From JAKVAV01 sp047632755 (lineage in GTDB: Bacteria; Bacteroidota; Bacteroidia; Flavobacteriales_D; Cryomorphaceae), in the NCBI GenBank assembly GCA_047632755.1, contig JBLIDT010000013.1, forward strand, positions 1 through 64,000: 64,000 nt of DNA, read 5' to 3'. The notes below the pieces were generated by a model, which saw only the letters and a list, made by a program, of their open reading frames with translations, had not been told where the DNA came from and ran no database searches. Positions 45,057 to 55,218 of this stretch are shown one piece after another. Each line of letters starts with the position of its first letter. The first letter of the stretch is position 1. The position numbers and the translations under genes were made by a program.

Positions 45057-46853
45057 CTAATGCTCCTCCTCTCCTTCTGTTAAAGGCACATCTTGGGGAA
45101 CATAATCCAATTCTTTACCAGGCTTACTGTAATCGTAAGGCCATCTATGAACTATTGGAATAGCTCCAGGCCAGTTTCCATGTATATGTTCCACTGGTGT
45201 CGTCCATTCCAATGTATTCGACTTCCATGGATTCTGGGACGATTTTTGGCCTTTGAAAATACTCCAGAAAAAATTGAAAAGGAATATTGCTTGAGCAGAT
45301 GCTGCAAAAATCGCAAAGTATGTAACGAGGATATTCAAGTCATATACCCCCTCAAACATAGGGTAATCGGTATATTGATAGTACCGACGAGGTGCGCCTG
45401 CCAAACCAACAAAGTGCATTGGGAAGAATACTCCATATCCACCGACAATCGTCATCCAGAAGTGCATATACCCCAACTTCGAATTCATCATTCGACCGAA
45501 CATTTTCGGGAACCAATGATAAACTCCAGCGAACATTCCGAATATGGCTGATAACCCCATCACAATGTGAAAGTGAGCTACAACGAAATAGGTATCGTGG
45601 ACATTTATGTCAAGGGCTGAATCAGCCAAAATAATTCCCGTCAAACCACCTGTCACAAATGTTGATACTAATCCTATAGAGAAAAGCATCGCAGGAGTGA
45701 ATACCAAGTTTCCTTTCCAAATAGTCGTGATGTAATTAAAGGCTTTAACCGCTGATGGTATGGCAATCAACAAGGTTGTGAAAACGAATACAGACCCTAG
45801 GAAAGGATTCATTCCCGACATAAACATGTGGTGTCCCCAAACGATGAAAGAAAGGAACCCAATAGCCATGATGGATCCGATCATGGCTCGGTATCCAAAA
45901 ATTGGTTTTCTAGAATTTGTAGCTATTACTTCAGAACTAATTCCTAAGGCGGGTAGCAGTACAATATATACTTCAGGGTGTCCTAAGAACCAGAATAAGT
46001 GTTCGTAAAGGATAGGACTTCCTCCTACGGGATCGAGCGCTTCACCTGCAACATAGATATCGCTGAGGTAAAAAGCAGTTCCCATCGACCTGTCCATAAT
46101 TAGGAGTAAAACCGCCGCAAATAGAACAGGGAAAGACAAAACTCCCAAAATAGCAGTAACAAAGAATGCCCATATAGTCAATGGCAATCGTGTCATCTTC
46201 ATCCCTCTCGTACGAAGATTTAGGATAGTCACGATATAATTCAAACTACCTAGGAGTGATGACGCAATAAATATGGCCATACTTGTTAGCCATAAGGTCA
46301 TTCCCAGTCCCGATCCAGGCATTGCCTGCGGCAATGCGCTCAATGGAGGGTAAACCGTCCAACCGCCACTAGCAGCACCTGTCTCAATAAAAAGTGACGA
46401 CAGCATGATGACACTAGAGACCAAGAAAAACCAGTAAGAGAGCATGTTCAAGAAACCCGAAGCCATGTCTCTCGCACCAATTTGCAGTGGAATGAGAAGG
46501 TTACTGAACGTACCACTCAATCCTCCTGTCAAAACGAAGAATACCATAATGGTACCGTGAATCGTCACAAGTGAAAGATACATATTTCTATCTAGGACAC
46601 CATCGGGTGCCCATCGGTCTCCTAGAAAGTAGTTCAAGATCTCAAAGCTCTCTCCTGGCCAAGCCAGCTGCAGGCGGAAAAAAACCGACAACATCATGGC
46701 AACAATACCCATGAAGATCGCAGTTATCAAGAACTGCTTGCTGATCATTTTATGATCCTGAGAGAATACGTACTTACTTACAAAACTCTCTTTCTCGTGG
46801 TGATGCTCATGCGAATGAGCATGTGTTTCTTGTACTTCTACAGTAGCTGACAT
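45057..46853 (-). CDS. ctaD: Cytochrome c oxidase subunit I
   Basis: Subunit I holds heme a and the heme a3-CuB oxygen site. The 598-residue protein has 12 or more helices and the key residues: the first heme ligand region (LVTIHGTIMVFFVLTGG begins about 91), WFLGHPEVYIVLLPALG (His-Tyr pair, about 286-302), VWGHHMFMSGM (CuB His pair, about 336-346) and DTYFVVAHFHIVMG (heme ligands, about 421-434). The HPEVY and both later helices mark an A-type oxidase. It has a His-rich N terminus (THAHSHEHHHEKE, about 10-22). It follows ctaC after six bases and is the last gene of the actA-F operon. Confidence 0.97.
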   Translation of the reverse strand: MSATVEVQETHAHSHEHHHEKESFVSKYVFSQDHKMISKQFLITAIFMGIVAMMLSVFFRLQLAWPGESFEILNYFLGDRWAPDGVLDRNMYLSLVTIHGTIMVFFVLTGGLSGTFSNLLIPLQIGARDMASGFLNMLSYWFFLVSSVIMLSSLFIETGAASGGWTVYPPLSALPQAMPGSGLGMTLWLTSMAIFIASSLLGSLNYIVTILNLRTRGMKMTRLPLTIWAFFVTAILGVLSFPVLFAAVLLLIMDRSMGTAFYLSDIYVAGEALDPVGGSPILYEHLFWFLGHPEVYIVLLPALGISSEVIATNSRKPIFGYRAMIGSIMAIGFLSFIVWGHHMFMSGMNPFLGSVFVFTTLLIAIPSAVKAFNYITTIWKGNLVFTPAMLFSIGLVSTFVTGGLTGIILADSALDINVHDTYFVVAHFHIVMGLSAIFGMFAGVYHWFPKMFGRMMNSKLGYMHFWMTIVGGYGVFFPMHFVGLAGAPRRYYQYTDYPMFEGVYDLNILVTYFAIFAASAQAIFLFNFFWSIFKGQKSSQNPWKSNTLEWTTPVEHIHGNWPGAIPIVHRWPYDYSKPGKELDYVPQDVPLTEGEEEH

Positions 46854-46859
46854 AAGCTT

Positions 46860-48080
46860 CTAATTTCCATTTTTTTCGGCCAATTGGCCATCTTCTTCTA
46901 CAACTTTCTCTTCTTCACTTTCTTTTGTGGCCTTGATACCTTCAGGCTCTACAAAAGGCTTTTGTTCGACTAGCCATTTTTGAAAATCTTCTTCTGACTC
47001 TACGATAATATTCATTTGCATATTGTAGTGCGCCGACCCGCATACTTTGTTGCAAAGCAAAATATAGTTGAACTCTGCATCATCTAAAATAGTTCTCATC
47101 GAGTCCGTCGTAATCACGGGCTTGTATGCAAATTTTGTAGTCATTCCAGGCACTGCGTTCATTTGCGCTCGGAAGTGAGGCATGTAAGCCGAATGAAGAA
47201 CATCACGCGCATTGATGTTGAAAGAAACCTCTCGTCTAATCGGTAGATGAAATTCTCCCTTTACAATAATATCATCGTAAGCCGTTGACAAATCGTTGGT
47301 GCTCTCCTTAAAGTTCAAGATTTTTGCAATTTGACGACTGTATGCACCTATTCGATCTTCTAAGTCCTCGGCTTTGTCATCTGGCATAATCTCAGATGCC
47401 AATTTATTCTCTGTTTTCGTGATACCTTCTTTTAGCTCTATAACTCTGGCCTCAATGGTCTCATTTGTAATGAGACCCAACGGATTTTGAGAAGTAATTA
47501 AAAGATAATTGGACTCTCCCATCTTTCCATCAGGACCTGCATATCGTGCAGTCCAATCAAATTGTTTCCCATAAAGCTGAACCACGAGAGCATCTTCATC
47601 AGCTTCGTCAGTTACCTCATTCCATACCCGTAATCCGTAAATAATTAAGAAAGCTAGCGCAATGGTTGGAATAATAGTCCAAACCAACTCAAGTTTATTG
47701 TTGTGGGAAAAATAATACGCCTTTCTATTCTTATTGTGAACGTACTTCCAAGAAAAGAAGAAGAGTAAAAAATTGATTATAAAAAAAACAGGTATAAGAA
47801 TCAACCAGTTAACATAAAACAGCTTGTCTACAGCCACACCGTGTTCGGAAGCGGCTTGAGGCAATAACAAATCGCTGTATTCTACATACTGCCAGATGAA
47901 AAACCCAAAGAACGCAACCATAAATACCAACCAGAGGTTTGCATTCATCTTGTTGGCCGTAGGTGAAATATCCTCCTCCCGTCGCTTCTGAAGCTCAGAG
48001 GAAACTTGATATACTTTGGCAATTTGGGCTATACCAACTACAGCTAAAATCACCACCAGTACTAAAAGAAGCTTCTCCAT
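46860..48080 (-). CDS. ctaC: Cytochrome c oxidase subunit II
   Basis: Subunit II takes electrons from cytochrome c through the binuclear CuA site. The 406-residue protein has an N-terminal helix (about 3-20), two further membrane helices (about 50-70 and 92-113) and a periplasmic cupredoxin domain with the CuA motif CNKVCGSAHYNMQM (CxxxCxxxHxxM, about 347-360) and the first ligand His in VLHSAYMPHFR. A segment of about 80 residues rich in Glu, Lys and Asp (about 190-270) is inserted in the domain before this His. There is no fused cytochrome c. It lies between actF and ctaD. Confidence 0.95.
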   Translation of the reverse strand: MEKLLLVLVVILAVVGIAQIAKVYQVSSELQKRREEDISPTANKMNANLWLVFMVAFFGFFIWQYVEYSDLLLPQAASEHGVAVDKLFYVNWLILIPVFFIINFLLFFFSWKYVHNKNRKAYYFSHNNKLELVWTIIPTIALAFLIIYGLRVWNEVTDEADEDALVVQLYGKQFDWTARYAGPDGKMGESNYLLITSQNPLGLITNETIEARVIELKEGITKTENKLASEIMPDDKAEDLEDRIGAYSRQIAKILNFKESTNDLSTAYDDIIVKGEFHLPIRREVSFNINARDVLHSAYMPHFRAQMNAVPGMTTKFAYKPVITTDSMRTILDDAEFNYILLCNKVCGSAHYNMQMNIIVESEEDFQKWLVEQKPFVEPEGIKATKESEEEKVVEEDGQLAEKNGN

Positions 48081-48098
48081 AATCTTTTCTTATGCTAA

Positions 48099-49379
48099 TT
48101 AAATGCTGTGGTGTAAACTCTCATCTAAGTATGGTGACTTCTGCGGTATCAATGGAGCCTTTGTCAATGCATTAAGAACTCTATTAATAAACAACCCTGT
48201 AAAGCCTAGGAACATTCCGATTTCTAACCAACCAAAATGCCAGTCCTCAAATAATACTCCTGGAGTAACCAACATATAAGTATCCAGGTAATGTCCAATG
48301 AAAATTATAGTACCAACAACAATCAAAAAACGCGGACTTCTTTTCGCATCTCTCGACATTAATAACAACATTGGTATAATAAAGTTGATGATAAACATAC
48401 CAAAGAATGGAATTTGGTAGAGTTCGATTCGAGTAATGAAATAAGTAACCTCTTCAGGGATGTTTGAATACCAAATCAGAAGAAACTGAGAGAACCACAA
48501 GTAAGACCAAAGGAAGCTAAGGGCAAATACCCATTTACCAGCATCATGGATGTGGCTTGAATTAACGTCCTTCAGGTACCCTTTCGAAATAAGATAAAGC
48601 GATAAAACAACAATAACGTTCATGGCAGAAACCCACATTCCCGAGAATACATACCATCCATAAAGGGTAGAAAACCAATGTATGTCAATCGACATTAACC
48701 AATCCCAAGACATGGTGCTGGAAATGACAGCAAAGAGGACCAAGAAAATAGCGCCTCTCTTGTATCCCTTCAAATGCAATTCTATTCCACCTACTTCATC
48801 TTCTTTGAGAGATCGCTTTCTGAACCATCTAGCAAACATTGTAAGAACAACGGCGTAAAGAAGCGTCCTAATCCAGAAAAATGGCAGGTTCAAGTATGGT
48901 GATTTATTGGCAATAAGCGGATCATATTCAACATTGGCTATGAAAACAGCGCCGCTTTCTTCAGCCTCTTCCATTGAAGCAAAGAATTCAGGATGCTCAG
49001 ATCCACTTGTAGCTTCAGTTACAAACTTTGCATGAACCGCCTCATCCATCCAATGGTAAATATGGTTGAGGTGGAAACTAGAAGCCAAGAGGACTACCAT
49101 CACAACCGCCAAACCAATTGGCACAAAAGAAAAAACAGCCTCAATCACTCTTCTTAGCGAAACCGCCCAAGCTGTTTCAGTGGCAAAATGAAGTGCATAA
49201 AAGAATAATGCGCCCAAAGAAATGGCTAGGAAATAAAAGCCATTGATCAAAACATTGGACCAAAATCTTCCGTGGTGTTCACTGTGATCGAATAGAAAAC
49301 CTAAAATCAAGGTCAACACGCCAATAGCTATTAGCACGTAGGATATGATTTTGGCTCTGTTTGAGAATACGAAGTTCAT
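48099..49379 (-). CDS. actF: Alternative Complex III subunit ActF
   Basis: ActF is an NrfD-like membrane subunit of Alternative Complex III, which oxidises menaquinol and passes electrons to cytochrome c or directly to oxidase. The 426-residue protein has about ten helices and ends with a soluble tail. The paired membrane architecture with ActC is usual. Charged/His residues (FDHSEHHGRFWSN near 29-41, HLNHIYHWMDEAVH about 104-117) lie at the membrane edge. It is placed between actE and ctaC, as in other Bacteroidota act-cta operons. Confidence 0.9.
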   Translation of the reverse strand: MNFVFSNRAKIISYVLIAIGVLTLILGFLFDHSEHHGRFWSNVLINGFYFLAISLGALFFYALHFATETAWAVSLRRVIEAVFSFVPIGLAVVMVVLLASSFHLNHIYHWMDEAVHAKFVTEATSGSEHPEFFASMEEAEESGAVFIANVEYDPLIANKSPYLNLPFFWIRTLLYAVVLTMFARWFRKRSLKEDEVGGIELHLKGYKRGAIFLVLFAVISSTMSWDWLMSIDIHWFSTLYGWYVFSGMWVSAMNVIVVLSLYLISKGYLKDVNSSHIHDAGKWVFALSFLWSYLWFSQFLLIWYSNIPEEVTYFITRIELYQIPFFGMFIINFIIPMLLLMSRDAKRSPRFLIVVGTIIFIGHYLDTYMLVTPGVLFEDWHFGWLEIGMFLGFTGLFINRVLNALTKAPLIPQKSPYLDESLHHSI

Positions 49380-49411
49380 CCTCCGGGTTGTATTAGGTTC
49401 GTTAAATTTTA

Positions 49412-50056
49412 TTATCCTTTAATATCCGAAGTCTCTTCGGTCTTCTCCTCTTCTTCCTCTTGTCCCAACTTCTGGAGATGCTTCACGTAAGCAACTACCT
49501 TCCACCTTTCAGCTTTCGTTAATTGCGATGCGTGTGATCCCATTGCACCCTTACCATAAGTAAGAGTATGGAACATTTTTCCTTCGGGCAATTCACTCAA
49601 TGGACCGTTGTATGCTTGCGGTGCAGGATGGCCTCCCTTTTCTACTACAGGACCATTGCCTAGGCCTTCAGCACCATGACACTGCACGCAGAAACTCGTG
49701 AAAATTTCTTTCCCCATTTGGACATACTCCTCGTTTTGAGGAAATGGTGATTTCAAAACTGCACCTGCTATTTGATACCCCTCTTGAGTATTGGGAATCA
49801 TGTACGGCATGTCGTTCATCACATTCGACGTCATGGGGACAGTTCCCGCTACGGGCTTCCGAGCTGAAAGTGTCATGTTGTATGGATCGCGAATAGTGTC
49901 TCTCACCTCACCATAATCGACGTAGGCTTCCACTGCCGGGCTTCGGTACATATCTGGCATGTACTCGTAACCCGGACTTTGTTCTTGCCTAACACAAGAA
50001 GAAAGCGCGAAAAGAGTCATAACAACTACCACTATTTTTTCAAATGCGTTTCTCAT
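49412..50056 (-). CDS. actE: Alternative Complex III subunit ActE, monoheme cytochrome c lipoprotein
   Basis: A 214-residue lipoprotein (lipobox LFALSSC, Cys about 22) with a single heme c motif FCVQCHGAEG (CxxCH about 123-127) and a likely Met ligand in KGAMGSHASQL. It ends in an acidic tail. It is the monoheme subunit that passes electrons out of ACIII. Its ATG overlaps the TGA of actD by four bases. Confidence 0.93.
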   Translation of the reverse strand: MRNAFEKIVVVVMTLFALSSCVRQEQSPGYEYMPDMYRSPAVEAYVDYGEVRDTIRDPYNMTLSARKPVAGTVPMTSNVMNDMPYMIPNTQEGYQIAGAVLKSPFPQNEEYVQMGKEIFTSFCVQCHGAEGLGNGPVVEKGGHPAPQAYNGPLSELPEGKMFHTLTYGKGAMGSHASQLTKAERWKVVAYVKHLQKLGQEEEEEKTEETSDIKG

Positions 50057-50610
50057 GATACCGCAATTTCTTTTTCGTTGATTTCAATCGCTCCAGCATT
50101 CTTGAGCATAGAACTCAATCCTTCAGAGGTCATATCAGGATTTTCTTCGCTAGTAATTTCCATTACGAATTTATCATCCGTAGTTCTTGGATCAGGATTA
50201 ACAGCAGTCATTCCTGGCAAGGTTCCATTTCTAATCATGTAAGTAATTGCCATCCCATGAGCTGCACACAATACCGTGAACTCAAATGCCACTGGAACAA
50301 ATGAAGGTATGTTTTCCATCAGCGAGAAGCTCGGCTTTCCTCCAATGTTCATTGGCCAATCATCAATCATGAAATACCACATACCCAAGAGGCCTAGTGC
50401 CAATCCTGTAGTTCCGAACATGAAAGCTACAATTGCCAACCTCGTCCTTTTGATTCCAATAACGGGATCAAGTCCGTGAATGGGGAAAGGGGAATAAACC
50501 TCTTTTATACGAATACCTCGAGCTACGACATCCTTCGCGGCTTCTAAAATACGGTGGTCATCGTCAAACATGGCGTGAATCACCCTCACTGTTTTGTTTG
50601 TGCTAGCCAT
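50053..50610 (-). CDS. actD: Alternative Complex III subunit ActD (DUF3341)
   Basis: A 185-residue protein with two helices (about 58-82 and 101-125) and the DUF3341 pattern: HAMFDDDHRILEAAKDVVARG (about 12-32), then VYSPFPIHGLDPVIGIKRTR (about 39-58). ActD is a small membrane subunit next to ActC. Its ATG overlaps the actC stop (TGATG) and its own stop overlaps actE. Confidence 0.93.
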   Translation of the reverse strand: MASTNKTVRVIHAMFDDDHRILEAAKDVVARGIRIKEVYSPFPIHGLDPVIGIKRTRLAIVAFMFGTTGLALGLLGMWYFMIDDWPMNIGGKPSFSLMENIPSFVPVAFEFTVLCAAHGMAITYMIRNGTLPGMTAVNPDPRTTDDKFVMEITSEENPDMTSEGLSSMLKNAGAIEINEKEIAVS

Positions 50611-51983
50611 CAGTGATCTTCTTTTTTGTATTTCTCACCTGAAACTTTCAGGATCGTTTTTAATTCATTCAAAGCCAATACTGGGAAGAATCTTGCAAAC
50701 AATAGGAAAAGTGTGAAGAAAATTCCAATTGTTCCAATGAAGATTCCTATGTCGACCCAAGTAGGGTAGAACATAGACCAACTCGAAGGCACGTAGTCAC
50801 GGTGCAGCGATGTTACAATAATTACAAATCGCTCAAACCACATCCCGATGTTTACAACGATAGAAAGAATGAAGGTCGCCAAAAAGCTCGTTCTGATTTT
50901 CTTGAACCAAAACAACTGCGGACTCACGACGTTGCAAGTCATCATAGCCCAGTACGCCCAGAAATAAGGCCCGCTGAAGCGGTTGATAAAGGCGTAGGAT
51001 TCATACTCAACTCCTGAATACCACGATATAAATAGCTCGGTTATGTATGCTACGCCAACAATGGAACCCGTAACGATAATTACAATGTTCATATACTCCA
51101 CATGCTTGACGGTTATGTAGCTTTCTAGCTTCATCACTTTCCGCATGATGAGCAGCAGTGTAAGAACCATTGCAAATCCAGAGAATACTGCCCCCGATAC
51201 GAAGTAAGGAGGGAAAATGGTGGTGTGCCATCCAGGAACAATACTGGTAGCAAAATCCATTGATACAATAGAGTGAACGGAGAACACAAGTGGAGTTGCC
51301 AAACCAGCCAGGACCAGAGAAACTTCTTCAAATCGCGTCCATTGTTTTGCTTTACCCGACCAGCCGAAACTAAGTAGCCCATAAATCTTCTTTGACAAGG
51401 GGTTCGTCATCCGGTCTCGAATGGTAGCGAAATCAGGAATCAAACCAATGTACCAGAACACCAATGAAACACTAAAATAAGTCGAGATCGCAAATACATC
51501 CCAAAGTAGTGGTGAGTTAAAGTTTACCCAAAGTGATCCGAATGTGTTTGGCAATGGAAGTACCCAGTAGGCCAGCCAAATTCTCCCCATGTGAATACCA
51601 GGAAAGAGAGCAGCCATCATTACAGCAAAAATTGTCATTGCCTCAGCAGAACGGTTAATAGCCATTCTCCATTTCTGGCGGAAAAGCAATAAAACAGCAG
51701 AAATCAATGTACCTGCGTGACCAATACCTACCCACCAAACAAAGTTGGTGATATCCCACGCCCAGCCTACGGTTTTATTCAAACCCCATACGCCGATACC
51801 CGTGCTGATAAGGTAAACGACACATCCCAATCCCCAAATAGCAATAAGTCCTGCAATGGTGATTAAAATATACCATGCCCTCGGAGCCTTATTCTCAATA
51901 GGCCCAACCACATCAACAGTGATATCGTGGTAACTTTTATCACCTAATATCAGCGGATCTCTTATGGCAGATTCTTTGTGCAT
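50610..51983 (-). CDS. actC: Alternative Complex III subunit ActC (NrfD/PsrC family)
   Basis: A 457-residue polytopic protein with about ten helices, the quinol-binding membrane subunit that faces ActB. Signatures are WAWDITNFVWWVGIGHAGTL (about 78-97), MAALFPGIHMGR (about 123-134) and FIMWFERFVIIVTSLHRDY-like text near 388-404. A long basic cytoplasmic end follows. It lies 15 bases after actB. Confidence 0.94.
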   Translation of the reverse strand: MHKESAIRDPLILGDKSYHDITVDVVGPIENKAPRAWYILITIAGLIAIWGLGCVVYLISTGIGVWGLNKTVGWAWDITNFVWWVGIGHAGTLISAVLLLFRQKWRMAINRSAEAMTIFAVMMAALFPGIHMGRIWLAYWVLPLPNTFGSLWVNFNSPLLWDVFAISTYFSVSLVFWYIGLIPDFATIRDRMTNPLSKKIYGLLSFGWSGKAKQWTRFEEVSLVLAGLATPLVFSVHSIVSMDFATSIVPGWHTTIFPPYFVSGAVFSGFAMVLTLLLIMRKVMKLESYITVKHVEYMNIVIIVTGSIVGVAYITELFISWYSGVEYESYAFINRFSGPYFWAYWAMMTCNVVSPQLFWFKKIRTSFLATFILSIVVNIGMWFERFVIIVTSLHRDYVPSSWSMFYPTWVDIGIFIGTIGIFFTLFLLFARFFPVLALNELKTILKVSGEKYKKEDH

Positions 51984-51998
51984 AATCTAGTAGTTTCT

Positions 51999-54900
51999 TT
52001 AAACCTCTGTATTTCTCACTTTAACCTTGTAGCTCACACTAGGGCGAACTCCAATTTCTTCAAGCGCGTAATAATGTCTTTTGTCACTTTCTGCCTTTCT
52101 CACTCTGGTCTCTTCGTCATTTCGATCTCCAAAAGTAATAGCATTTGTAGGACAAGCCTCAGCGCAAGCTGTGGTAATCTGCTCATCTTGAACAGGCTTA
52201 CCTGCCATTTTAGCTTCTAGCTTACCTCCTTGGATCCGCTGAACACACATGGTACATTTCTCCATTACCCCACGCGAGCGAACGGTAACATCAGGATTCA
52301 ATACCAAGCGGGCAGTCGCATCTTGCGAAGGATTCACCTCGGCAAACTTATCGTATGCCTTGTAGTTAAACCAGTTGAAACGACGGACCTTGAAAGGGCA
52401 GTTATTCGCGCAGTATCGTGTCCCGATACAACGGTTGTAAGTCATTTGATTCAACCCTTCATTGCTGTGAGTAGTTGCCGCAACTGGACAAACCGTTTCA
52501 CACGGCGCGTGGTTACAGTGCTGACACATCATCGGCATGAATGTCGTAGTCGGGTTAGCGTATTCGGGCTCCTCCATCTCGCGATAAGTATCAATAGCAC
52601 CCAAACCCATTTCCTCACCTTTCTCCATGCTCATGTTAGATGAGTAGTAGCGGTCAATACGCATCCAATGCATATCTCTTCCTCTCCTTACCTCGTCTTT
52701 ACCTACTACGGGAACATTGTTCTCAGAATGGCAAGCGGTTACACATGCGCTACATCCGATACAAGTAGAAAGATCGATGACCATTCCCCAGTGATGACCC
52801 ACCCCTTCTACAGGATGATCAGCCCAGAGATCAATCTTATCTACATCTTTCTTCACCATCTCACCACCCTCGTGAACCAAGAGTCTGTGAGGTTTATTGT
52901 AAGCGTCTTGCGATTCGTTCTTGAAAACGGCAAGTGAAGTTTCTTTTAAAACAGAATCACGCCCCATAATGGTGTGGTGAACCTGAGTGGTAGCAATCGG
53001 ATACTCTCCTCCCGCCGCTTCGATTGTGGCTCCGCCAACGAAGTAGTTCATGTGTCCATTGGCCACATTCACAAAGCGATAAGCATTGGTTCCAATTGGA
53101 ATCTTCTTGCCATCGTCATCCATATCATACCCACCATATTGCTTGGTTCGGTATGCAGCTTTTCCAATATTTTCTTCATTGGCCCCTCTACCGTAACCTA
53201 AAGCAATACCTATTGTACCTTGCTTTTGGCCTGGCTGTGGAACTACGGGAAGCGTTTCACTAACCCCATTTACGGTTACAGTCGCAGTAGATGCTGGAAG
53301 CTCCTGACCCAAGTGCATATTGAATCCCATTGACTCAGCATCAGCAGGATTCATAGCTATGTAATTGTCCCAAGTAACCTTCGAGATTGGATCTGGCATT
53401 TCTTGCAACCAAGGGTTGGTAGAATGCGCTCCATCTCCGATACCAGTATTTGCGTAGATAATTACTTCAAATCCTTCTACGGATTTTACTTTAGCGGCAT
53501 TTCGGGCAGAAGCAGCAACAGCATTCATGTTCAGTTCAGGAACATCAACCATTTCGGGAAGTTGAACATCTACTGATCCATTTCTTACAGCGTTGTACCA
53601 GAAGTCATCAAACAGCAAACCTTCTGCTCCAATTCCTGACATGTATTCTCGCCAAACACCTTTAATGAACTCGCGGTATTCAGTGCTATCACCTGTCCAA
53701 GCTAAAATGCTCTCTTGGTATTGGCGGGTGTTGTATAGTTTTCCAATTGTTGGCTGCGCAAGCGCGTAGTGCCCTGTTGCGGGATAAAAATCATTCCAAG
53801 ACTCGAGGTAATGGTTGTCAGGACTGATCACGTTGCATAGCGTGGCCGTCTCATCTTGCCATAGAGCAAAAGAAACACTTGTTCCTACCTTACCTAACCC
53901 TTCGCGAAAATCATCAGAATTCGGCAATGAGTAAGCTGGGTTTATGGTACTTCCAATGAGAAGCACGTCAACCTTACTTTGCTGCATATCGCTAAGGAGA
54001 GCGACTACATCAGTATCGTTTCCTTGGTTAATAAAGATTTCTTTGGTCGTACTTATTGTATTACCATAGTTTCCAAGTAGCGTATTAATTGCATTAACTA
54101 CCGCTTGATTATCTGGGTCATTGCTTCCCGATATGACCAATGATCGCCCCTTATTTTCAATAAGTTCATCAGCGGTCATTTTGATCGCATTCATCGGTAG
54201 ATCGTCGGTATTTACCGAAACGGAAGACCCTCCCGTTTTTCCTGCAATTTCGTTGTGAAGAGCTACTAAGGCTCTTCCCTCGTCAGAGGCCTTCAGTGGC
54301 ACGCGCACATCAGCGTTTGAACCAGTCAGTGACAAGCTAGCTTCGTAATGAAAGTGCTTACTCATCCAGTCACCTGTAGGCTTTCTGTTCTTGGCATACT
54401 GAGAAACATACTCTGTGTGCAGCAGCCAGTTGTTCATGAAATCAGCATCAAAACTCACAATGGTGCGAGCCTCAGAGAAATCATAAGATGGGATCATAGA
54501 CTTCCCGAAAGTAATTTCATTGGCCTTTCTGATTCCGAATAATGAGACAGGGTCATAGCTCACTACTTTCACTACTTCCTCGCCATATTTGGCTTTAAAA
54601 TTATCAATTGCCCTTTGACTCGATGGGCTAATATTAGTCCCCATCAAAAGAGTAATATTCCCGTTTTTATCAGCTGCATTTTGCAAAGCCTTTGACACTT
54701 TAGCGTCAACTATGGACCATTCAGCTGCTTCTCCATCAATCATAGGAGCCTGCAATCGCTGACCGTCATAAAGACTGAGAACAGAAGAATTAATCCGAGC
54801 ATTTAGGACTCCATTGTTCAGTCCGTGCTTCGTGTTTCCTTTGATGTGAATAGGTCGGCCTTCGCGTGTTTTAACCATGATGCTGGCATAATCAACACCA

Positions 54901-55199
54901 TCAAAGTAGGTAGACGCATAATAAGTAGGAATACCAGGTGTGATTTGCTCAGGCTTATTCACGTATGGAATGGAGTGAATAACTGGAGTTTCACAGGCTG
55001 CCACAGTTGCTGCTGTAACGCTAAACCCTAAAAACTTAAGAAAATCGCGTCGATTGGTCGATGTCTTTGACAATTCAGTCTCTGACAAAAAGTCATCAAC
55101 GGATTGCTCAGGGGCAAATTCGTTCTTACTATTCTGAATGAATTCTGGGTTCTCTTGAAGCTCCTCAAGCCCTACCCAGTACTTCTTATCTTTTGCCAT
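51999..55199 (-). CDS. actB: Alternative Complex III subunit ActB (molybdopterin-like plus Fe-S protein)
   Basis: A 1,066-residue fusion of a molybdopterin oxidoreductase-like N-terminal part and a C-terminal ferredoxin-like part. A twin-arginine signal-like segment (TNRRDFLKFLGFSVTAATVA) begins near residue 47. The C-terminal part has cysteine groups for several iron-sulfur clusters: CIGCSACVTACH (about 815), CQHCNHAPCETVCP (about 895), CIGTRYCANNCP (about 922), CTMC (about 983) and CAEACP (about 1010). In known ACIII the first part has no Mo cofactor. It is the peripheral electron-wire subunit. Confidence 0.95.
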   Translation of the reverse strand: MAKDKKYWVGLEELQENPEFIQNSKNEFAPEQSVDDFLSETELSKTSTNRRDFLKFLGFSVTAATVAACETPVIHSIPYVNKPEQITPGIPTYYASTYFDGVDYASIMVKTREGRPIHIKGNTKHGLNNGVLNARINSSVLSLYDGQRLQAPMIDGEAAEWSIVDAKVSKALQNAADKNGNITLLMGTNISPSSQRAIDNFKAKYGEEVVKVVSYDPVSLFGIRKANEITFGKSMIPSYDFSEARTIVSFDADFMNNWLLHTEYVSQYAKNRKPTGDWMSKHFHYEASLSLTGSNADVRVPLKASDEGRALVALHNEIAGKTGGSSVSVNTDDLPMNAIKMTADELIENKGRSLVISGSNDPDNQAVVNAINTLLGNYGNTISTTKEIFINQGNDTDVVALLSDMQQSKVDVLLIGSTINPAYSLPNSDDFREGLGKVGTSVSFALWQDETATLCNVISPDNHYLESWNDFYPATGHYALAQPTIGKLYNTRQYQESILAWTGDSTEYREFIKGVWREYMSGIGAEGLLFDDFWYNAVRNGSVDVQLPEMVDVPELNMNAVAASARNAAKVKSVEGFEVIIYANTGIGDGAHSTNPWLQEMPDPISKVTWDNYIAMNPADAESMGFNMHLGQELPASTATVTVNGVSETLPVVPQPGQKQGTIGIALGYGRGANEENIGKAAYRTKQYGGYDMDDDGKKIPIGTNAYRFVNVANGHMNYFVGGATIEAAGGEYPIATTQVHHTIMGRDSVLKETSLAVFKNESQDAYNKPHRLLVHEGGEMVKKDVDKIDLWADHPVEGVGHHWGMVIDLSTCIGCSACVTACHSENNVPVVGKDEVRRGRDMHWMRIDRYYSSNMSMEKGEEMGLGAIDTYREMEEPEYANPTTTFMPMMCQHCNHAPCETVCPVAATTHSNEGLNQMTYNRCIGTRYCANNCPFKVRRFNWFNYKAYDKFAEVNPSQDATARLVLNPDVTVRSRGVMEKCTMCVQRIQGGKLEAKMAGKPVQDEQITTACAEACPTNAITFGDRNDEETRVRKAESDKRHYYALEEIGVRPSVSYKVKVRNTEV

Positions 55200-55218
55200 A
55201 ATTACCTTTCTCAGCTAA

